From Gnetum montanum (Eukaryota > Streptophyta > Gnetopsida > Gnetales > Gnetaceae), in contig MNCI01030298.1 of the NCBI GenBank assembly GCA_015680685.1, positions 30,881-60,827 on the forward strand: a stretch of DNA of 29,947 nucleotides, given 5' to 3'. Under the pieces are notes generated by a model. The model had not been told where the DNA came from, did not search any database, and saw nothing but the letters and a program-made list of their open reading frames with translations. Below, in pieces: positions 10,712-20,600 of this stretch; within the stretch, counting starts at the first letter, position 1, and each line of letters opens with the position of its first letter. The position numbers were made by a program, and so were the translations under genes.

Positions 10712-11761
10712 TAGCCAGAGGATCGTTCCTGTGAAATTTAATTTGCAATTTCCTTCCCTCTTCGCCAATCAGGCCGGAGGACTCCACGGTCGGATGATGC
10801 TTTTTCCACTAAACTAACAAATCCACTATTTCTGTTACAAGGCATTTCCCCCTTGATGCATTGCTGGTGTAAGAAGGAGGTGTCCCACCCACACTATCTT
10901 GGCCTTGCACATGAGATGCCATTAGATCCTTAGTCGTTAGTGAAAATGATTCTCTGATACCTTCAGGAGGATCTTGGGAATAGATGGTGCAAAAGACATG
11001 GGAAATCCATGGTTTGAAAATCTAGTTACAGTCTTGCTGCACCCAGATGTCAGCCCTGAGAACCACCAGGAATTCAGAAAAATGCCGAAAGCAAGCTATG
11101 AAAAAGGAAAAATGCACTTTGAAGCGAGACTCAAGCTTCTTGCGAAGCTTGACCATTTCAGCTTGTAGGCCTTTAGCAAGGTAACTGGCCTAATTATACC
11201 ATGCTCCCTCCTCCATAACCTCCTGCATGATCTGAGCCTACTCTATGCTAAGGATTCTTCCTTGGAAGAGTAGTTTGGGGAAGGAGCAAGCTCAGAAGAG
11301 GGGATAAATGACATTAGCCACATTTAGCTGAATTTTCTTGGCAAGGATACGTTTTGGTTCCTTTATAACCCCTAGCCACTCCTCTATGTCCTTCTAATGC
11401 TTAGGACCTCTCTTTGACCTTTCTTCCATCAGAAGACCATCAGAAGGAACACCAAAAAAGTCGACGAACAGTTGAGCATTAATATCAAAACTCACACGCA
11501 CGTTACACACATGCATGTGAAGACACTCAGCTTCTTCGCTGAAGGAGTTGACTAGGGTTAACATTTTTGCTACTGTGACATCAAGGGTTATAGCTAGAAA
11601 TAGCTCCATCAATCCATCTTCTTGGAGGTTATTAGTTATGACAGCTGGGGCCACTCCATGGCAGAGCCAACATTGCACTTCTTTTATGTCGCCATAGCGG
11701 AAAAAGAGACTATTCGTCTCACGCCCAGAAGCTATCACCGTGACTTCCCTTGATTCCCTAA
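10712..11761 (-). pseudogene. Largest exon of the antisense gene, possible plant transposon-protein domain
   Basis: A 1,050-base exon with one frame throughout, entered after the acceptor TTCATAG and left at A/GTAAGT, both compatible in phase with the neighbouring exons. It has six in-frame stops. The N-terminal third (SLFFRYGDIKEVQCWLCHG, then MELFLAITLDV, then VCNVRVSFDINAQLFVDFFGVP) has the layout of the putative plant transposon protein domain, in which a short 'V.G..I.F....I...FGIP'-type motif follows a hydrophobic helix. That match is from memory of the family pattern and is weak. A lysine/glutamate-rich helical stretch (LQAEMVKLRKKLESRF) could form a coiled coil. The rest is unrecognised. 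Confidence 0.45.
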
Positions 11762-12850
11762 CTATGAACATAAAACAACAATTTAGACAAAATAGCAAAA
11801 TAAAAAAATTTTATACACTGTTCCTACTCATTAAGGTCATACAGTTGATCACCATAGCATAACTCACAGTTTCGAAAGGGCAAAAGAAATGTTGGGATTT
11901 TCTCTTATACGTCATCAATGGTGATAGGATGATCCAAAGTCCACTCCTTATCCAACCATCTAGAGTCTCTACACTTGGCAAATAATCTAGCATAATGGAG
12001 AGGGTAGTATTGGATTTCAAATCTTAGTTGTCCTAGGACACCAGCATGCACATTGCTGATGGAAGTGAATTCCTTTATGGTGGTTTCAACCATAGATAAC
12101 ATGTCCGTATCACCTTGGAGACCATTAGCATCGAAAAAAAACCTACGTCATAGAATGTAGACAATTTTTTATACTTGATGCAAAAATCAAATAACAGTTA
12201 GCACATCATGACACCTTGAAAATGCTTACCTACCTGCATAATACACGATGCCAGGTGGATTCTGAAAATAGGTTGTGAGATGAAGAGCCACGAACAGTGT
12301 GTTGTAGGCATGATAACAATCAAATTTGGGCATCTCCTAGATCCAAATAAACGCCTCAAACCCTTGACATTCTATTTGTAGTCTTTTCCTCTCATGGTCT
12401 CGATTGAGCCATCCACCCGAAATGTTAAGATGCCCTACGTTGACCTAACCAGTAGCGTCTCCAGAATGGCAACGACTGTCTCGATCAGTAAATACGACCA
12501 AATAATTACGCTGAAATTACACAAGAAAAAGTGCAAGAACTCTCACACACCTTACCAGAACCAAACTGCCTCTTCCCCTACACGAGCATGGGGAGGAGGA
12601 ACATTGGCCACGGGGACATGTAAACAACACAGAATGCCCACAATGTCCAAGATGATCAAGACAGGCCTTAGCGTAATCCTTTATAATAAAGCATACTACC
12701 ATTAGAAAAAGTAGTTTAGACATACTAAAAACGTTAGAACCAAACAAATCAAAAATGGCTCATAAAAATCCATTAGGAAACACTAAGGTTGTCATTATCT
12801 TGACTCCTAGAAAATCACATGTTATGCTAGAGAAGCATTACCAAAACCTC

Positions 12851-13098
12851 CCAAACCCTTACGACAGTGCAAGGTCTTTCTCAGATAACAACGATAAAGG
12901 TAACACCGCATATTACCCCAGCATAACATGCAACCATTATGGGCAAGGCAATGAAACCCCATTTGTACTATGCAAACATACAATACCTAGACTCCTAACT
13001 AGTTACGTATTGTGTTTGTACAATATTATCCAAGACAACCCAAACCCTTGCAACGGTGCAAGGTCTATCTTTGACAATGGCGGTTGGGGTAATATTAT
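12851..13098 (-). repeat. Diverged duplication, offset 189 bp, in the first intron
   Basis: CCAAACCCTTACGACAGTGC at 12851 recurs as a close relative at 13040 (CCAAACCCTTGCAACGGTGC), each followed by about 40 similar bases (AAGGTCT, then a GATAAC/GACAAT stretch). The two copies lie in the long intron 1 of the antisense gene. No function is apparent. Confidence 0.55.
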
Positions 13099-13349
13099 AA
13101 ATTCCAGTAGCGTAGCTAGCATAGGAAAGTATCGACACTCAACATAGTGCACATCTTTGGAACAAATACAATTACAATGCTATGACAGTGAAAACAACAA
13201 TCATATAAGGAAAGGTGAAAAACAACTTACTGAGTAAGTGGAGTAGCCTCCCAAGTATCGACCTGAGCCTTTAAAATTCACCCCAAGATTTCTTACACTT
13301 CATCAATCCTCGCCAACTTGGCATGTTTGCCTTTGGTCTTTGGTGCCAT

Positions 13350-13914
13350 GGTTACACCTGAATAGCCTTCACAAAATCGTCTACTTATGCTCTCCTTCTG
13401 CTTTAGCCTAGCTCAACCTTGCAATGTTTACAGTTTACGCTCAGGATGAACAATCTACTTATAAATGAGATGGTGAGAACTTGCCATTTTCATGTCCGAT
13501 CAATGCAAAAATTTCCCGAAACATAGGCATGTCAGTTCCACATGAAGTGTAAAGATCATACCATTAATCTCATAGATATCGCATTGATGACGGTCCAAAA
13601 AGACCCTAAACGAACGCATAGCTTATCATCTCGTAAACTGGTTGCATTAACTATGGTCTGCACAAAATCCTAAATCAGATGTTTCGACACGCTAGACACA
13701 CCACGTTATACCTTTCATCATAGTTCGCAAAAACCTTATGCTAATACCTAGGAATTCTGGCTTGTTGTTTTCTTGCAAACTGTGTATATTGTAATAGTTC
13801 GCTAAGACCTTAAACTAGCAACATTTTTGACACCTACCTTTAAAACCTTCTGTCATTGCATCATGTTAACAAAAACAATGTAACAACTTCCGTTCTTGGC
13901 ATTTTTTACAAGTC
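13350..13914. other. Intergenic stretch between antisense gene and RT frame
   Basis: I see no coding signal. The stretch lies between the presumed ATG of the minus-strand gene and the first RT-frame codons on the plus strand, so it would hold the promoter of the former if that gene was ever real. I found no convincing TATA box. Confidence 0.4.
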
Positions 13915-15668
13915 TATATGCAAATGGATGAAGCTTTACTGGCACCCCTAGCCCTAACAGGCCCATTCAGAGAAATGTTTAGACATGCGAACCTTGCAAT
14001 GATAGGAACTGATGCTTCCTCCTGTTACATAACCATAGCAACCTCAGAAGTATCCCTAGACTGGCCAAAACATTTTGCCTAAACCCTAGACTTAGAGGCT
14101 GGTGATGTTACCAAGGATCCCCTCACTGAGGTCTCTGTGGTTATGCACAAAGGAGAATGAAAAACTCTAAGGGTTAGTTTCCTCCTTGACCACCAAACAC
14201 AGAGCGATATATCTCGAGTGCTCCAAGATAACATTACGGTGTTTGCATGGTCATAGGAAGACATGCCAAGTTTAGACCTGTGACTGATACAACACAACAT
14301 CGTGTTAAACCTATGTATCAAAGCGGTTAGATAGAAAGCATGGAAGATTAAGCTCAAAATCACGTTGGCAGTGCATGATGAAATCACCAAGCTATATCAA
14401 GCTAGTTTCATCCGCGTGATTGATTATTCGGATTGGGTATCAAACATTGTTGTTGTTTCTAAGAAAATGGGAGGAATACGCATCTGTATAGACTTTCGCG
14501 ATATGAACAAGGCAATAATTAAAGATAATTTCCCATTACCGGGTATTGACCAACTTATCGATACAACAGCTGGACATGCGTTACTATTCTTCATGGATGG
14601 CTTTTCAGGATATAATCAAATCTTTATCAACCCAGAATATCAACTGACTATAAATTTCATGACCCCCTAGGGAACATTTTGTTATACCATGATGCCATTT
14701 GGGCTAAAAAATGCTAGAGCAACTTATCAACGCACCATGACATATATCTTTAACAATTACCTCTTAGAGATATTGAATGACTACGTACACGACATAGCTA
14801 TTAAATCTAAGAAGTTGGAAGATCACCCAAAAGACCTAGAGTTAATCCTTAAACGATGTCTCAGGCATGACCTACAGCTCAACCCAAAAAAATGTGTATT
14901 CAGAGTCAAAACCAGATGCATGTTAGGGTTTATAGTATCAGAGGCTGGCATACGAGTTGACCCCGATAAGGTTAAATCCATTGTTAATCTAACACCACCT
15001 ACGAACATCAAAGAACTGCTTGGGTTGCAGGGTAGGTTACAGTTTATCAGGAGGTTCATCTCAAAGTTAACGGACAAATTACATTCTATGAAACATTTTC
15101 TCAAGAAAGAAGTTAACTTCAAATGGACTGAGGACTGCTAGTGTGCGTTTGACAACCTAAAGAAAGAGCTGCTACATTTTCCAATGGTTTTCCGACCAAA
15201 AATGGATCAGCCTTTCTACTTCTACTTGGCAAGTTCAGATGTGTCTATAGCTACGTTGTTGTGTCAAAAGAAGGACGACGGGTCAGAAATCCCTATCTAT
15301 TATCTACGTCATGCTCTATTTTCATATGAAATGAGGTATAATGAAGTAGAGCGTAACTGCTTGGCATTGGTGTTTGCACTCAAGAAATGTAGACACTATC
15401 TTTTCCGCAGCCAAGTTAACATAATCTACAAGAACAACATTTTACATGCAATCACAAAAAAATTATACGAAAGTAGTAGGATAGCCCACTAGAAAGCCAT
15501 CACAGCAGAATTTGACTTGCACTACGTTGGTCAATCTTCCACGAAAGGCCAAGCAATAGCCGACCACCTTGTAACATCACCTATTAATGATCAAGCCACG
15601 ATAGAGCTTGAGTTTCCTAATGAACATGTACATAGTTTAAGCCCTGTATCAGTAGGCCTTGAAGCGAT
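13915..15668 (+). pseudogene. Degenerate reverse transcriptase-RNase H of a Tat-like gypsy element
   Basis: Reverse transcriptase copies the element RNA to DNA and RNase H removes the RNA strand. One frame runs from about 13915 to the n at 15669, with stops at 14158, 14254, 14281, 14332, 14668, 15139 and 15490, plus one near 14080. Motifs in order: VFAWS (about 14239), DYSDWVSNIVVVSKK, ICIDFRDMNKA, FPLPGIDQLIDTTAGHALLF, FMDGFSGYNQI, MPFGLKNARATYQRTM, then DYVHD at 14779-14793 and LGFIVSEAGIRVDPDK. The catalytic YVDD box is altered: codon CAC (14788-14790) gives histidine for the first aspartate. The tryptophan of the PWGTFCY-type motif is TAG at 14668. The RNase H part runs from about 15184 (FYFYLASSD) to SSTKGQAIADHL. 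Its continuation is on the flipped segment at 15973-15670. Whether it belongs with the gag-protease at 5295 cannot be settled across the joins. Confidence 0.88.
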
Positions 15669-16377
15669 NAATTGTAAATTTCTTCAAAAGATCTTTAGCC
15701 ATATCACAATAGGGCTACAAATGCATAGCTTTGTAGAAGTAAACTTCTGTGATTTGATTGACAAGGAGCATTGGATTGCCTCAGATTGCCAGGTGTTGGA
15801 CGTTCAGTTCTTTGGTTGCTAACAATCCTCTAAGGAGTCCCTCGTATTCTGCCACATTGTTCGTATAGGGGAACAACATGTGGTAAGCCAATGGGCGAAC
15901 ATTGTCAGGGGAAAGTGTAATGATGGTGGTGACACTACCACCTCTAGTAGTCAAAGCTCCATCGAAGTATAACATCGCTTCAAGGCCTACTGATACAGGG
16001 CTTAAACTATGTACATGTTCATTAGGAAACTCAAGCTCTATCGTGGCTTGATCATTAATAGGTGATGTTACAAGGTGGTCGGCTATTGCTTGGCCTTTCG
16101 TGGAAGATTGACCAACGTAGTGCAAGTCAAATTCTGTTGTGATGGCTTTCTAGTGGGCTATCCTACTACTTTCGTATAAATTTTTTGTGATTGCATGTAA
16201 AATGTTGTTCTTGCAGATTATGTTAACTTGGCTGCGGAAAAGATAGTGTCTACATTTCTTGAGTGCAAACACCAATGCCAAGCAGTTACGCTCTACTTCA
16301 TTATACCTCATTTCATATGAAAATAGAGCATGACGTAGATAATAGATAGGGATTTCTGACCCGTCGTCCTTCTTTTG
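15265..16377. repeat. 404-bp inverted repeat bounded by two n bases
   Basis: The arms 15265-15668 and 15974-16377 mirror each other. The outer end of the second arm touches the n at 16378 and the inner end of the first arm touches the n at 15669. They differ at least at the TAC/TGC codon near 15427 and in an A/T run near 15463, so they come from two alleles, two copies or sequencing error rather than one molecule. The 15670-15973 part is unique. Confidence 0.85.
15670..16377 (-). pseudogene. RNase H end plus second (archaeal-type) RNase H, flipped contig
   Basis: On the minus strand, 16377-15974 repeats the RNase H end seen at 15265-15668 with at least two base differences. It then continues past it with LYFDGALTTRGG, NNVAEYEGLL and a GNPMLLVNQ block, ending near KDLLKKF at 15670. 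This is the second RNase H that Tat/Ogre elements carry after the usual one. The first two acidic residues (D in YFDGA, codon at 15961-15963; E in NNVAEYEG) are kept. The third site, normally GD, reads GN, and a TGA stop lies just before it, so it is inactive. The natural reading order follows on from 15668, which shows that this contig was inserted backwards. Integrase would come next but is not present. Confidence 0.82.
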
Positions 16378-16378
16378 N

Positions 16379-17560
16379 GCGTATATGCCCAACGTGCACA
16401 CCCAGTGTGTGACTTTAAAGACTATCCAAAACAAGTGCTCCATAGCAAGATTTTCACAAGGCATTAACTCTCAGAGATAAGGCAATTGTTAGGTGTCATC
16501 ATGAGCTCAAGAAAATTGGGTTTTGATCTCAAAATCATGCACTTTGGGGTCCACATGCTGAGCATGTATATCCTGTACGCCCAGCGTGTATGCCCAGCAT
16601 GCACCATCCCACGTGTAGCACAACATATATATCAGTGAAAATCTTCCAGAACCATGTCAGATCAAATCCAATCGAGCTGAGCATCCAGAGGTAGCATTCG
16701 CGTGACATCTAAGCTCGAATCTGAGGGCCAAATTAGATACTTCCTGTTGTAACAGTAGTTTGTAAAAATGAATTCTTTTGTTTTAGTCAAGTTTATACAC
16801 TAAATTCACATGCCCGGCGTGTACATGCTAGCATGCAGTGGCATACGTTGGCATGCAGCACACTGCATAGTTGTAATATTCTTTGCACCTAGGTAATGCA
16901 GCCACCTTTCACCTGACCTAAAATTCCCTCATCCACAGCCACTCATACCCTCCCAGATCTGAATCTAGTGCTCAAAAACCTCATAAAAACCCCAATTTTT
17001 CACTAGATTGAGGTTGGCAATTGAGATAAACAGGAGACAAAAAAAAGAAACCTAGAATACTTAGCAAATCAGAGCAGCAACCCCCATATGTTGGACTTTG
17101 ACCCTGCACGCTGAGCATACAGCCTTCACGCTATGCTTGCAATTTAAACCAGCATACCATCATCCATCTGCATCCACTGGGGCTCTACGTCTGCCTTGTG
17201 TCAATCCTACAACTGCATTCAAACCGGTGCACTGTAATCCTCATTTTTGCAATAAAATTGCTTCATTTCTGATTAAGATTTGTCATCGTTTTCATTCATT
17301 CTTGCCTATCTTATTTACATTTCTACACATTTACGTTCTAGTTTACGCTTACTACACTGTTTATACATAACCCAACATATTGCACATTGGCATATGTTTG
17401 GGGAAATCCTTGTCTAATCTACATGCAGACCACCCAAGATACTCTACCTTTGTCAGTTCCAGATCACCCTCAAGCGAAGGTAGGGTCTTCTGTATTTCTT
17501 CTGGGGATCTATCGGTATTTGCTTCATTCTAGCCTTACAAAAATGATTTCGGATGGTACA
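16379..17560 (+). mobile_element. Probable LTR 3, 5' LTR of the second gag element (left end missing)
   Basis: The right end is set at 17560 by GGTACA followed by TGGCATTAGAAGGAGGG (17566-17582). A TATA-like ATATATAT lies at 16624-16633. Upstream and downstream the words CCCAGCGTG, CCCAGCATG and TGCATGC recur (16386-16610, 16810-16870). The left end is not visible and the contig starts at 16379, so the LTR is probably cut there. No part matches LTR 1 or LTR 2 closely except the terminal few bases and the primer-like motif, which indicates a different family. Confidence 0.55.
16624..16633 (+). promoter_or_regulatory. TATA-like box of LTR 3
   Basis: CATATATATC, about 940 bases before the LTR end, in the same relative place as the TATA boxes of LTR 1 and LTR 2 and directly after the block of repeated CCCAGCRTG words. 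Confidence 0.4.
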
Positions 17561-18131
17561 TAAAATGGCATTAGAAGGAGGGCATGAAACTGTTTAAACT
17601 ACTTTGATCTCATACACACGTCCCCTATGCTTCTGATCTACCACCTTGTTTTCTCAGATCTACATTGTGTCAACATTAAATCTGATTTTACGACTTTGAA
17701 TTTGCATCTTGTTCCACAGCAATCTCAGCGTCTACACGTTGCCTACTCAACCTGCATGCTGTAGACTCTGTCTACACATTGCCTGAAAACCTGCACGCTG
17801 TAGACTCTGTCTGCACATTGCCTGAAAACTTGCATGTTGTAGACTATGTCTACACGCTTCCTGAAAACCTGCACGCTCATCACTCTACTTGTACGTTGAT
17901 AGTTGCAGCCTGCACACTATGACCTCAGTTTACATGCTATGACCAACTTCTATACACTAGTCGCTTAAGTCTGTACATTGGGACCTAGTCCACACGTTGT
18001 GCAAATAGGTTGCATGATATCAACTTAGGTGTACGCTGATAAGTACAACCATTTCATACTTTGCTAAATCCTCACCCGTACGCCCTAACATTGTATCCCT
18101 TCCACTGTGTTACATTTATGACCTTTTCACC
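17561..18131 (+). other. Untranslated leader of element 3 with primer-binding-like site
   Basis: TGGCATTAGAAGGAGGG lies five bases after the LTR end. The leader then carries a 39-bp tandem array (17731-17880) and a looser trail of TACACGYTG/TGCACRCT words to about 18060. It has no coding signal and leads to the ATG at 18132. Confidence 0.5.
17731..17880 (+). repeat. Tandem repeat, 39-40 bp unit, about four copies
   Basis: Units start at 17731, 17771, 17810 and 17849 with TCTACACRTT-like sequence, then GCCTGAAAACC, then TGCACGCTGTAGACTCTG. They lie in the leader between primer site and gag. The repeated words (TACACGTTG, TGCACGCTG) resemble those scattered in LTR 3. Confidence 0.8.
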
Positions 18132-20600
18132 ATGAATACCGCCAACACCAATGTTTTGACCAAGTCCATTCCGGATACCATGGACCCCACGATGACGTTG
18201 ATGCCCATTATCCAACCCATAGGGGCCCCCGGTGAGGTTAACCCCCAGGGAGGGCCCCGTCGATCTTTCAGATTGCAAGGGAAGAATCCATCATTCAACG
18301 CTATCACACAGGAACAATATAATTTCATATCCGTAAAAATTCAAACCAGCCTAGCAGTGGATCAAACTAAAATGGAGGTCAAAAGATAATATGAACTGTT
18401 TCATAGGGGAGGACATGAGTTCATCCCTTCCCCATATGACATCATCCCTCTCTCCGAGCACTACTCTGAACTTATCTCATAGCTCCTCCTAGCCAAGAAT
18501 CAGTCTTTAAACCAATCTATGGCAAATCCTCAATTGGAAGAGGAGGATGACTTTGTAGCTCAGTCCAAACACGAAGATTAATACCATACCCTCAGCCCAC
18601 AAACTTAAGTGAACCCGTTGTTTCACCCATTCACGGGAGAAACTACATCCCTCCAGTCACTTAGAACCACTCAAGCACTTGTGCCTCAACAAGAAGCCTC
18701 TACCCTCATTCCCACTCTCCCCACAACTGATAACCAATTCAACATACCCATCACCACTGTTCCTCTAGTCACCACGTTACCCCCTCTCTTGCAAATATAA
18801 CCCCAACAACAACCCCCTCAAAATAATGTAGGAGTGACCTTCCCAGCCCAAGTGATTGGGATGCCATATGTGATACCAGCTTCTACATCCACACACTATA
18901 TACCACGAATCCAAACTCAAGGAGCTCCCTTCACCACTTCAACTCAACAAGTTCAGGGTGTTCTTGCACAAAACATAACTGGACAGTGGGCTGGGACTGG
19001 TACACAAACGCAGTAGGCTGGGACTGGCACACAAGTGCATCAACCCCTTAACTACAACGTACCACCTCCTACAATTCTTCCCATGAATATCCCTCAAGTA
19101 CAATAATAACAACAATAACCCTTTCCTTACAATATGCCACCATTAGCAGCACCTACCATGAATATTCCACAAGCCCAACCTCCAACCACTCAACTGTCCT
19201 CTTTCCTGCCCACCATGCAATAATCTAACTTGTATACTACACAACATAATCAATCTGCCATCTCACCTAGTGTCCAAGACTGGGCCAATGCTAAAAAACT
19301 GATGCAAGAGCTAACTGATGAGGTCAAGCGCCTCAAAATAGCCACCAATGAAGAGCTTAAGATAGTGGATTTCTATTAAGATGACCCTATCAGCTCTTCG
19401 ATTCCACCTCTAACATTACCTAAGGGTGTTTCCTTACCCACGTTAACCAAATACAATGGCAAGATAGACCCCAATGCCCATCTTATAATGTTTAGACTAG
19501 AATGCATGCTACTTCAAGTGTGGCCACAGGCCATTTTGCGAGTGTTCCCCATGTCCCTCATAGGGAAAGCACTTGACTGGTATCGAGCTTTGCCCCGAAA
19601 CTCAATATTTTCTTTAGAATACTTATTACACCAGTTTGTTACCAGGTTCAAGTATAACTTGAAGCCTGAAGCAACACTTGACAGCCTAATACAGGTCAAG
19701 CAAGCACTGCTTGAACCTATTCAAAAATTTATTCAATGGTGGAGTGCTGTCCTCAATGAGCTCCATGAGCCAATCCTGGAGACTTATCTCCTCACTATTC
19801 TAAAGGGGGCCATTAATGATTTTGTGAAGTCCAAATTATACTATCTTAACGCACGCACCCTTAGCCAAGCCTTTGTACAAATAAAGAACATAGAAGAGGC
19901 AGCCCAAAACAGCCATGACCTTGCTTATTCAACCTTTAAAAACCAACATAATAAGAAAGAAAAATAAAAGGCTAAGGCAACTATAGCAGCAGTAGCGGAA
20001 ACACAACAAAAAGGTATGGGACAACGAGGCAAACTGCCCACTATCCCAACGAACTATGCTAGACCTGCTCCCGCTACTATACCTGAACCGTCCACATCAC
20101 AAAATCCTACGCCAGGTCATGCGAGAAACTTCGAGAGGAGAGACCCTTCTCAATACACGTCATTGCCCATGAAACCCTCGCAATTATTTGACCAACTCTT
20201 GAAGGCCAGGCTAATGAAACATAAACAATTGTCCCCAGTAGCAATCCAAAGACATGATCGATTCTGTCATTTGGTTGAGAACCTAAGCTTGGCAACACCA
20301 GATGAGCCTCCAGTTCCAAGGGGCTTTAGAATAGACCACTTTTGTGATTATCATCAACACAATGGGCATGGCACTGATTATTGTTTCACCCTGAAACAGG
20401 ATATTCAACGGATGATCGACGGAGGTGAGATCACTTTTGATGAAGCCATCCCGGTCAAACCACAAAACCAGGCCATGGGCGTATATAAGGATCCTCTAAA
20501 TACTAAGGAAGCTCCATACGTAATTAACACTATCCACTTAGACAACGAACAAGAAACACCTAGGATTAACACCATTTACTTAGATAACGAACAACAAATA
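18132..20600 (+). pseudogene. Degenerate gag of a second Tat-like gypsy element
   Basis: A single frame from ATG 18132 runs to 21392. The part to 20600 has stops at 18387, 18480, 18579, 18606, 18798, 19014, 19104, 19107, 19116, 19221, 19377 and 19965, nine of them TAA, many inside glutamine-rich runs where CAA is the obvious parent codon. The glutamine/proline-rich N-terminal half precedes the gag domain (about 19430-19960; LTKYNGKIDP, VFPMSLIGKALDWY, FKYNLKPEATLDSL, FIQWWSA, KSKLYYL). A nucleocapsid CX2HX4HX4C knuckle follows (FCDYHQHNGHGTDYC, about 20339-20385). Two near-identical blocks follow (INTIHLDNEQETP and INTIYLDNEQQIP). It differs from the gag at 5295 throughout, so this is another family. 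The capsid part keeps an open stretch of 159 codons (19488-19967). Confidence 0.85.

Larger units (their letters stand above)
9898..13349 (-). pseudogene. Decayed eight-exon gene of unknown product, antisense to flanking pol
   Basis: Minus-strand exons inferred from reading frame and GT..AG signals: 13349-13231 (starts MAPKTKGKHAKL), 12678-12556, 12475-12230 (or from 12510), 12142-11817, 11761-10712, 10590-10358 (to a TAA), 10229-10109, and 10021-9898 (to a TGA). The junctions of exons 1-6 are phase-compatible. Donors GTAAGT at 13230, GTAAGC at 12229 and GTAAGT at 10711 are good; introns are T-rich. Readable stretches include QNPPGIVYYAG, DANGLQGDTDML, SRWLDKEWTLDHP, RVSFDINAQLFVDFFGVP and WCTFVNSPDSNWGEAPDK. 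About a dozen in-frame stops, mostly TAG and TAA, show it is dead as read. The frame of exon 2 and the exon 7-8 junction are uncertain. It starts about 570 bases from, and divergent to, the RT frame at 13915. I do not recognise the whole protein; it could be a host gene or an extra gene carried by a retrotransposon. Confidence 0.55.

Noticed and set aside
10974-11168. Plus-strand frame MGIDGAKDMGNPWFENLV as a gene
   Set aside because: It is opposite to the long minus-strand exon, which reads coherently for 350 codons; this frame has no supporting context.
12517-12747. Cysteine-rich small protein on the minus strand
   Set aside because: This frame overlaps exon 2 of the antisense gene. Two other frames are equally readable, and the cysteines follow from CCTCCT-like bases.
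16379-16464. Continuation of the RNase H frame across the n at 16378
   Set aside because: The sequence after the n is LTR-like (CCCAACGTG words) and the open frame across it is a chance join.
17098-17370. 90-codon open frame in LTR 3
   Set aside because: It lies in the non-coding R-U5 part, has no motif, and is explained by chance.
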